In this document: one piece after another, positions 9,347 through 19,400 of the stretch
Numbering within the stretch: position 1 is the first letter of the stretch
Layout: the number at the start of each line of letters is the position of its first letter
Assembly (NCBI GenBank): GCA_020650975.1
Contig: JAIPMN010042304.1
Coordinates: forward strand, 1 to 23,121
DNA length: 23,121 bases
Source of the DNA: Apostichopus californicus
Taxonomy: Eukaryota > Echinodermata > Holothuroidea > Aspidochirotida > Stichopodidae
Reading direction: 5' to 3'
Made by a program: the position numbers and the translations under genes
Notes under the pieces: model-generated
Told to the model about the DNA's origin: nothing
Database searches by the model: none
What the model saw: the letters and a program-made list of their open reading frames with translations, nothing else

Positions 9347-9709
9347 CTTAGGGTGTGAAGACTCGCGCACAAAGAAACTTCTCATGCCGGTAATCTGACC
9401 TAGTTTCGTATGAGGTGTAACAGAAGTGTTAGAAACCACCATCGATCCCAGAAAATACACGCACAGCTTGCTACCGTCGGTATTAGACACTAGTGTACAG
9501 TCAATACATACAGCTACGGTCTATGACCACAACACAGTGTACATAGCAACGTGGACATCTCAGGTCCAGATAAAGATATCAGCATATCACGTTTCATTAC
9601 TGTCTGCATTTTGTAGCAACAAGAAGAAAACTTCACTTGCAAGCAACGGAAGGTTAACTTTTTCAGAGCCGAAACGCGGTTTGGGGCGAGTCTTCAATGC
9701 CTTTAGTTA
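9347..9709. mobile_element. MITE-like repeat, copy 1
   Basis: About 85-90% similar to 12005-12400 along its length. Near-terminal inverted repeats are visible: GGGTGTGAAGACTCGC at the left, and AGGCATTGAAGACTCGC read inward from the right, sharing TGAAGACTCGC. No coding capacity. The superfamily is not resolved; the ends are AT-rich (TTA / TTTAG). Confidence 0.7.
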
Positions 9710-12004
9710 AGGCTGCTCTGAGACCCACACATTCCACATACAACTGGTGTGGTCAGCTGTTACAACAATATTGTTTAAATTTAAATTCTCTCACAAGTTT
9801 CTAGAATCATGCAGTGATTGAGATTTCTCTCCTTCATCTTCAGAGCCCTCTATGTTTTCCATAATTTGTAGGTAGTTGTTAAAAGTAAGTACTGTAAAAG
9901 GAGAAACTGAAGAAGTTTTCCTTGCATCGTAAATAGCTGTGATACAAGACTGCAGGAAGTTAGATAACCTTCAATATTTGTGTTGTTAACATCTCATCAT
10001 TGTTGGTTAGAGGATTCCGAGTATCCTGGGAAGGGTATTCTCTGTTTATCTTCAAAAGACCAGAAAGACCTCTCAATCATAAATATTAATTAAAGAAAAC
10101 TTCAGGTCAAGCGAATTGTTATGGAATTTTAATGTCTTAATATCGCATCAAAAAATGTTGGACAGACTTCATCTCGAGAACTTGTGCTAAAGGCTACTAT
10201 AGTACACTAATTACTGACTAATTAGCAATTTATTTGTGCTCAAGCAGACACAAAACTCATTAATATGTGGAAAGATTCCACAAAATCTGGTGGGCCCTAA
10301 TATATGTGCTGCAACACTTAAGGATGTACCTACTCTCTGGACCAAACTGTATGCATGATATTATGTGCATTAAAAAGTTCTACTTCAGGCCTCCGAATTT
10401 GGGTAATTTACTGGCTAAGAACAGTGGATTTTGCTGTTTGCCAGTTGTACAAAGAAAGCACCAGTTGGCATTTTTTCTGCCAGTAGGCATTAAGAACATA
10501 ACCATGTGGTAAGTCGGTTCACCTTTGTCAGTCGAAGAATCTGCATGATTTCAATACCTAAAATAATCCCTGTATTACTGCTTATTAATCAGCAAATACC
10601 ATTGGGCTGCTTTCAAAAGTCTGTACTGTAACTGATCTGGCTAAACTCTGAGAACACCAGTGGGGACTTGATTTTAGCCAGTAGATGAATGAATGAATGA
10701 AACTATAGATTTAATACTCAACTGTAGCTTGTTATAACTTATAAAAATATCAAAGATATCACAATATATTCTCTGTCATGACATCCAGTAAAAAAATAAA
10801 AAATTTAAATTTTTCAAAAATATGTAACATTTGTAATTTTGACATTTCTACCTCTAGAAATGACTTTTGGGAAATTTTGTGATATTCCACTACATCTGTG
10901 GACACCCTGTTTGAATAATTTATGCATATGAGTCATGTTTGTGCTCGGGCAGTACTCGTCATCATTTTATTCCAAACACTTCTGAAATCGACAGGTGACT
11001 TTAATCGTCCTGTGTTTCATCAGTAGCAGCTGCGAACACCCACCCGAACTTCGTCACGTCGTATCATCTCAGGGAACTTCTTTTACGCTCGTCTTGTCTC
11101 TTTGGAACACAGTGTGAGAAGATGTTACCTTTGAGTGGAAAAAAAGAAGGAAAATTATGGCTTTTAATTATGGAAAACTGGCAGAGGACAAAACTACAGT
11201 ATACCAACTTAAAAGATTAAGATTTAGGTTTCGACAAAATTTTTGATGAAGAAATATATACATTCTTGCATGTTTACAGTTTTGACGCACACAACCACAA
11301 TTATATAGTCTAAAGAAATGTAACTTGAAAAGAATGGTACCTTACAAACAAAAAAGAAATTTTACATAAATGGCAGAGTGAGTGACAAAGTTGCAACAGA
11401 TGTACATGTCTTAAAAGCCTTGGAAAGTCTAATGAAAAATACACTGAAAGAAAGAAAAGTTTTGACTGAAAGGAAAAAAATTGTGTTTGCATAAAACCCG
11501 GACACTGCAGTATACATAATGCTAACCAAACATTCCAAATACCTAACAATCCAAGAATGAGTCAATAGAGGCGCATCCAAAGAAAACAGATAGTTTTGGG
11601 GGAAATTTGCTATGAAAACATCATAAACTTGGCACATGGTTTCCTATGGAATAACTATGGATTTAACCTTCAAACAGTGACCTGAAATATTAGAAAAAGC
11701 TGTCTGGAGATCAAATTGTTATGTAATTCCTTGCTCTCCAAGTAGCCCTTTGAGACTGCTAGGGAAGTTGAACAGAAATTTAAGACTATTAATTTTTAAG
11801 AAGAAAATTTAAGAAGATAAGACTGCAACTGCTAACGGTTAATGTTTACCTCATCTTTTAATATAAGGCTGGACTTGTCAAAATAAATAAGCTACAGTGC
11901 TTGGGATTTTAGTATTAAAAAATTAAGCATGAAAATAAAAATGAAATCAACAAAAAAGGGCTGAGCACTTGAACTCCCTTCCTTCAGTCTAAAATTGGCA
12001 GCAA
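9710..12004. other. Intergenic DNA between the two MITE-like copies
   Basis: AT-rich, with short open frames only. A (GAAT)n run is at about 10686-10700. No gene recognised. Part of this could be PIGL 3' UTR if the transcript is very long. Confidence 0.5.
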
Positions 12005-12400
12005 CTTTAAAGGGTGTGAAGACTCGCGCAAAAAGAAACGTCTAATGCCGGTAATCTGACCTAGTTTCGAATGAGGTGTAACAGAAGTGTTAGACACCAC
12101 CATCGATCCCAGAAAATACACACACAACTTGCTACCGTCGGTAATTAGACACTAGTGTACAGTCAGTACATACAGCTGCGGTCAATACCCACATCACAGT
12201 GTATAAACAGGGAGTTGTAATGGACTCCCTGACGATACAGCGATGGACATCTAAGGTTTAGATAAAAGATAACAAGGTATCACGTTTCATTACTGTCTGC
12301 ATTTTGTAGCGACATGAACAAAACGTCATTTGCAAGCAACAGAAAGTTAACATTTTCAGATGGCCGCACGCGGTTTGGGGCAAGTCTTCAATGCCTTTAA
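12005..12400. mobile_element. MITE-like repeat, copy 2
   Basis: Same orientation and ends as 9347-9709. It is flanked by TTTAA on both sides (12005-12009 and 12396-12400), compatible with a TTAA-type target. It carries about 30 bp absent from copy 1, with a GGAGT...ACTCC hairpin (about 12209-12240). Confidence 0.7.
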
Positions 12401-13332
12401 TCAGGCTTATTGAGCATTCTACAAAACAACATTACAATTTATCTATAGATTACAAAAAATTGACAAAATAGATTTTAAAACATAACTTTAGAAGGATACA
12501 TTTCATTCTAGACTATTTACTGGCCAAGAATTTTTTTCTGTAGGTATATTAATTAAGCACATGCAAACTGCAAATTAGGTAATTTATACTTTGAAAGTTT
12601 TGCAGTGTGATATTGGTCATCTCTACAGTTTCTGAAAAGACATACATAGATGGATAACATTTGTATATATTGAAAATCTCATTTTTTTTCCTGAACTATT
12701 AGACGTTTTTCTTGTTGGTTGCAATAACGCCTATGGGGGTTATGATGAACTACATAAAGTTCACATGCTTAATAACTCCACAGAGCTGGCCAAGGCTAAC
12801 TTGTACTATACACCATACATTTAGCTATAACTGGTTTGTCCGATGAAGTGGAAATCTTGATATGATAAAGGGTGCTTGGATGCAGAATTTTGAGAACGGG
12901 GTCTAAGAGTAAGGGCCACGTGGAAGTTTGGTACGATTAAGAGTGTTGAGATGCAAAATGGTGCTTTACTTTGCAAATTGGTACATTTTGCAACTTTGAA
13001 GTAGATTTAATGTTGAAGTATTTTGCAGCTGTGTTGGGTAGTCTATTATCAGCCATATTATTGGTAGGCATACACCCCACCTACTCTATTCCTGTTTGAG
13101 GACCGTTGTGTACTTGTGTATGCAGTTTACACATTGTAGCATGATTACCCATGAGACCCTCAGATTTGCTTTCTTTCAATAAGATAGAATTCACAAGTTG
13201 CAATTTATACACAACTGTGAAGTTCAAAAACAAAATATTCCTGTTTCAATTAAAGCTATTAAATAACCAGGTTTGTGACCTTTGAGGGATATGTTACTTT
13301 TAAATATTGAATGGAGAAATTGATCAACTTAC
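12401..13332 (-). other. Probable PIGL 3' UTR and flank
   Basis: Lies directly downstream of the PIGL stop on the minus strand. An ATTAAA variant polyadenylation signal reads on the minus strand at 13011-13006, about 320 nt past the stop. No AATAAA is seen nearer. The end of the transcript is uncertain. Confidence 0.4.
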
Positions 13333-13449
13333 TCAGGTAGGTGAATTCTTGTTGATTGGTCTAAGAGTGTTTACGACCAGATACCTTGAAAACAAGATAT
13401 TCAGAACTCGAAACCAAACAAACTGACTCCAATGGGCTTTCATTGCTCT
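13333..13449 (-). CDS. PIGL: PIGL exon 7 (C-terminal)
   Basis: The acceptor is CTTTCCACACAG|AGAGCA after a long CT-rich tract. It encodes RAMKAHWSQFVWFRVLNILF and on to a TGA stop. It aligns with human [25 protein letters not shown], which places the true C-terminus. Confidence 0.93.
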   Translation of the reverse strand, partial: RAMKAHWSQFVWFRVLNILFSRYLVVNTLRPINKNSPT

Positions 13450-16400
13450 CTGTGTGGAAAGAGAGAGAGAGAAAACAAAACATTAGTCGAATGAGAATGG
13501 TCTTTGTTATTACAGGAAATAAAAGATAACAACAAAAACTCTTTGTTTTCTTTGTGCTATGAAAATAAAACGGTGCAAGTTGTCTCATCAGTTGTTGAAT
13601 TTGAAGGGGAAAGAAAAAGAGACAAAAAGAAGAAGGAAATAAGACAAATTCATTCCACATAAACTTTTGAGAGAACAAATATGGATTTTGCAAATTGTTT
13701 AGTTACTGTGTAATACACTTAATACTTTGAAAGTTCATATTATCTGGTCCAAAAGAAATGACCAAGCCTTAGCTAACAACACTTTTAGGGGCTAGGGCTT
13801 AGGGGCTAAATGGATTAGGTCTATGGCTTAGGGGATAAATGGTGCAGATCTACGGTTTTAGGGCTTATGGTGTAAGTGTTTTAGTGCTATGGTTAACGGT
13901 TTAAGGTGAGCATGTTGAGTGTTTAAAGTAGAACAATAATGACAATAAAGCATTGTCTGCATTGACTGTACTGCACTGTGCTGTACTGCGATAAAGTCAG
14001 TATTAACATGTAAAAACTTGAAATGTAGCACCGTACCTAGCTGGAAAAAGGACAGTAACCTTTTGAACTTAAACGAAAATGTCAAAGAGGAAGAGAGGAA
14101 ATTGAAATCACTGCGTGAGACATTATTCAATGGTCTTTTAATGTAAGCTCGAGTGTAAAACATTGTGTCAGTAGCCTATTACTGACAGTATCGCACACAC
14201 ATTGCCACAAGCACACCGCTGTAAAGATGGGCTAGCAAGATTTGCCAAAACCACGAGGCTAGCATGTAAACAAACATGATTGGGCTACATTGTAGGGAGC
14301 AATATGTTAGCATTAGACCTGACCACTTGTATGTGTTCAAATACTGGATTTATCTCACGCTCAATATGACCTTTCTTTTGGATTTATTAAATTATGAACC
14401 AAGGAATGTTTATTTCTGACTCTTCTAGTGAATAAAGGGTTTGTGCATTGTGATTTTTTAAATGTAGCTTACATTTGGGATTATTATTATTACTATTATT
14501 ATTATTTTTATTATTATTATTGTTTCTATTATTATTATTGTGCCAGTTTGAGATGTAAGTGTACACGTTCATACTGCATACTGCATCATGCCCGTCAACT
14601 GTGTAATCTTGTGAATTACCGAGACCACTGTTTTTTGGTCAGTTTGCGAAACACTTATTTCTAATTGGGAAACATTCAACAGAAAATAGACTCCCATATC
14701 AATAGATTCATAAAGGGATCATTTTTATCATCATTACTGTTTTAAAAGCTAGTTTTTTCATTGCATATGCCATAAGGATTTTGCTTGCTTGCTGGGCGAA
14801 CGAATTACAATACCTTGCGGTCGTCAAATCGTTGCAAAATGCCATGCAACTTTTACATACGTGGTAAGACTATCGAGAAACACAATGGCATTAAATTATC
14901 TCTTGACGTCATGAACACTGCGTCCTAAATAAAACTAAAATAACAGTTATGCAGACATGACAATCAATTACAGCTCTGTACTGAACAGTGCACTACAATC
15001 TGAAGATCATCATGTATGTATTTGTATGTATGTATGTATGTATGTATGTATGTATGTATGTATGTATGTATGTATGTATGTATGTATGTATGTATGTATG
15101 TATGTATTTGTATGTATGTATTTTAGATCCTCCTGCAAGCAGGAACTCACGTAGAAGCCTCATTGGCTTATCAAAGCCGCACGCTGACCGAAGTCAGTCT
15201 CTTAGATTCATATGTAACGTCCATGATTATGAATTGTCAATTGTCAACAACTCTGTAACTGGAGTACTGGGCGACCATTAATCTTGGAGTGACTCGAACC
15301 GGGGACATCATAGTGATGTCATTCATTGACCTGAGTGCTGTTCAAGGTAGTTGCAGTGTTTGCAAATTCGTAAAACATTCGTTCAATTACAGAGGCGAAA
15401 AAATTGTTGTTTTAATTAATCCCCCTTTTCTACAACTTCCCAGTGTGCTATTTGAGCTGTTACCAAAAGTATGTTGTTTACGTAGTAAAATGTAAACTAC
15501 ACTCTTTGTAAAATCTTTGAGTTTTTGTTTTCTGTCATTATTGTTCTACTTTAAGGTCAGGGGTTTAGGGCTAAGATGATAAGAACAAGGCTTTAGGGGT
15601 TTGTATTTAATGGAATGGTTAAGGGCTATGGATGTTAGGTTATGTGTCAAGTAACATATTGTTAAGTCTTCACTAAATTTTCTTTCTTATTTTTTACTTT
15701 TCTACAACAATTTCTGTCCTCAGAATGCAGAATATTCTTCTGTTTTGATACTTTCATCGTATAAAATTCTCAAGTTGATTTGTGAAACTGGATTACAGTA
15801 TTGATTTCGACTTAGCTAATTGTTAGAAACTTTGTAGCAGTTTACCTCAGCCACTTTATGCACTATTCCTGGTCACAAGCAGCATCAATATTTATCCTAA
15901 GATAGACCTTTCTCTGCAAGTCAAGAATGTGATCTGTGGACCCCTTAAAAACTATTTAATCTTCCTGCTCAGTCAGAGAGTTAAACTGTGCTTATTTCCT
16001 GTTCATACCTGAGCCGTCCAAACTTCCATCGGTGATGACAAAATAACCCTACTACCTCTCAATGCCGCCGACATCAGACTGAACGGAAGGTCAAGGAAGG
16101 TTATGTAATGCCTGAAGAGAGACACCGTCTCCAAAGATGAAACTCTCGTACCTGAGAAGAAAACAAAAATGACGGAAGATGAAGTCAGGGGTAAAAATTA
16201 CTAGACTCCCAGAAACCTTCCTTTATCTCAGCTTGTACCTCCTTTTCATCCTCCCCCCCTCCTTCCAATGAAATTTCATGACACAAAAATGTACCAAAAA
16301 CATGGTGCCCCAATAATGGAATCAGAACAGTTATCAAGCCTGCCTACATACCTTCCCTCTTCTTCACACCCACGCACACATATATGCTTCCATATATTTT

Positions 16401-19400
16401 ACCTTTTCACCATATCTCTACATAGTCCCTTTAATCATCAGACTTAGCTGAACCTTTAAAATTTTACGAACCTTTTGGTAGATGATGACCAACCACAAGG
16501 TGTCTGTGAGAAAAGATACAAAGGAGTTAAACAAAGTGTCTGTGAGATAAAAGATATTAAGGCATGGACCAACAGTAAATTAGCTTCTTGAATATCAATA
16601 ACTTAACAAATTTTAACTGGGCTCCTCTGGAAAGCACTGCTTCTGCACTGAGCAGGACTACCCTCATAAAAGACAACAATAATAAAAAAAAACAAACTAT
16701 TTTTTAAACATCAAAAACTGTGTTCTTTCTTTCTCATGTTTGCTTGTAATTATTTTGCAAGCAATACATACATACATACACGCACATATACATGCATAAA
16801 TATATGCATACATACATATAATACCCTTATTTTGCAAGCAATACATGTTTTGTTGCTGAACAATCTCTGGTTCCCATCTCCATTCACTCAGTCTGGTTTA
16901 AATTTCATTATGGGACTAGAGTTATAACGTTCTTTATGGGACTGGAAATAGTGGAATGCATGAATCTCAATTGATGTGCTGGAGGCATTTAAGATAAAAT
17001 CAAACGTATGGCAAATATTACTGTATAAAATACACACTGCTTTAACAAAACAGAAATATAAAAAAAAAATGATAAACAAAGAAAAATGTTTTAAAAATAA
17101 AACCAGAATACATTGCAAACTTGTACAAGTTAAATGTCCTTTTTGGATAATACTCCATTATTTCAATAAAAGTTGTCATTGCTTATTTGGAAAGATTGAA
17201 TTTATCATTCCTTCTAATCAAATTGACATTGATTTTGTCTTGGGCTCTTGGCATGCTTTTTTGCATTTGACAGCAGTACTTCACCCAGGTGTATAAATGG
17301 GGACTTGCGAGGTGACTTGTAAATATAGTTGCGTGCGCCGGTTTGTGGCTGCACCCTATGGGAAGTCCCCCAGGGGACACGTGGCTGTGGTGCACTGTGG
17401 TGCCCCAGGAGAGATTGAATTGTGCACACTTTGGTGTGTAGGTGTGACAAGTTACCAATGACTAGGGTTAAGTACAGCGTGGCGAGACTTGTAAGTTGCG
17501 CTATATAAGAACTGTTAAGTATTATTATTATAGTACTGTGCTACATACAGCATCCCTTCCTATCACTTCTTAAAACGGTACAGAGAGAAAGTCAAACACC
17601 GTTTCACTATGAAACTGCAGCAGTGTGCATAAACAGGATGTAGGCAATCAGTATTACATATCTCCATATCATATTGAGCGTCAGAAACAGGAAGCGTTAC
17701 GAGAAACCGGGTCCATATCAAGTCTCATATCTTCATAAAAACAACCAGTTATAAGAGGTCCATACACCAAATATGCATCGTATTAAATCTACTGTCTATA
17801 AAAGTCTTTCTGATGGTCTGCATGACAAAGTACCATGTCAAGTTAAAGCATCATATATTCCAAAATTGTAAAATCGATTTGAAATGGCACTAAAAGGAGA
17901 ATCAAATCTGATGTTCTCTGCTAAACCTTCGAGACAGATGCGGGCCTGTGACGAATTGTTCCTGGAATAACTAAAAAAGTTTGTTTTATTACATATGCAG
18001 GGTCAAAAAGATGCAATTTGCTGATAATTAGGAGCATCATCTAAGGAAACATGAAATAGCAATTCCACATCGAATCTCATGTGTAGTGTAGTCTAGGCCT
18101 GGGGCATTTGCTTTGAAAGTGCAGCAGGCCTTGTATTGTGCTCATGTGTCTCTCGGAGAGAAAAACAAAGAACAAAATATAAGTTGAGACATGATTTTAA
18201 CAAATTAACTTCATATACTTTATGTTTACATAAATAATTTTGCTGGTAAAGGTTGATTGTGCAAACTTTGTCTTCGCATATCTTGTAACGTCAACAATGG
18301 TACTGATGTTTGTTTCTTACCTTGCACCTTGGTAAACAGAAATGTGATTCTTGTGGCCTGACGCACCGAAGCAATCAAAGGTTATGATCTATTTGAGGTA
18401 GAAAGAGTGTCGTGCACATTAAATGTTACGTTATCTAATGAATAGTTATGTGGCAGACCATTAACAGCCTCTAAAAGTTTTTGTACAGTAAAATTCCAAC
18501 TTTAAGAAATCTCTACTTGTTTCTTTTAATACTTGAATGTTGTATGACTCGACAAGCTAATAACCTACATTGTTAAAGGAATTTTTTTATAATGACCACA
18601 AGTTTACAAAAACCACCATATAAAGCTGGTTTCAATCATGCTAAAGAAGAAAGCACACCCAACCATCTCCATGAGCACTGGCAAAGTCATCAGGGGGATT
18701 ACCCCAGGGCAGGGTTCGGTTTCTTCCGGAAGAAACCTATTTCTTCCAGGGAGGTGGAAGAAACTGGAAGAAACCTGTTTCTTCCAGGTTTCTTCCAGTT
18801 TCTTCCGGAAGAAACTGGAAGTAACCGGAAGAAACTGGAAGAAACTGTGAAAATTGGCATATAAGCAGCACAACCCACATACATGATAAAGAGACAAATA
18901 GTTTACCACCATCTGACTAAAATGCATACCATTGAAACCATCAAAATATGATATTTTTGTTTTGATTATAATTGTGGGTTGTTTTTCTACACCAAAAGAT
19001 GTTTGCTTATAAATCACAATATAGAAGGACTACTTATCATCATCTCGCGATCCCCCCCCCCCCCTCAACCAGAATTGCATAACTGGCCGTATGAATTATT
19101 AACCTGGATTGGCCCATGCACTGAGGATTTAATACAATGAACACCAAGAAAATAGCCGAACAATATCTGTTAGATTTAGGCAACAGTTTAATTTCTGCAA
19201 CTCCCTAAATTACAACTACTGTAAATTACAACAGGACCATTCTGGCCTGCAAAATATTGCTTGCCCATACAGTAGTTGTTCCCTGAATTGTCCGATGCTA
19301 GTAGCCTAGTACTATATTGTGTACAGTATATGCTGGAAGCAGGTCATGTGCTCCAAACCTAGATATAGACTACCTACTGTAGATGACACTATAGTGCTTC

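Noticed and set aside
14428-14664. Tyr-rich open frame (and Asn-rich frame on the other strand)
   Set aside because: Translation of the (ATT)n microsatellite.
14957-15281. Open frames with repeated VCMY followed by DPPASRNSRRSL
   Set aside because: Microsatellite plus SINE body read through; the same peptide appears antisense in SINE copy 1.
16753-16846. Short direct repeats considered as a CRISPR-like array
   Set aside because: Only two copies flanking a microsatellite in an animal intron; no array structure anywhere in the window.
17183-17458. Minus-strand 91- and 78-aa frames
   Set aside because: Lie within the SINE-like repeat of PIGL intron 4; no known domain.
16009-18388. Direct joining of PIGL exons 4 and 6 without the microexon
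   Set aside because: Using the good CTTCTCAG acceptor breaks the frame and hits a stop. A weaker AG eight bases further in would keep frame but lose the conserved LPKG block, which the 32-nt exon supplies exactly.
18592-19017. Overlapping open frames with repeated EETGRN or SSFFRKK on both strands
   Set aside because: Products of the GGAAGAAAC arrays in the hAT-like MITE; no transposase features.
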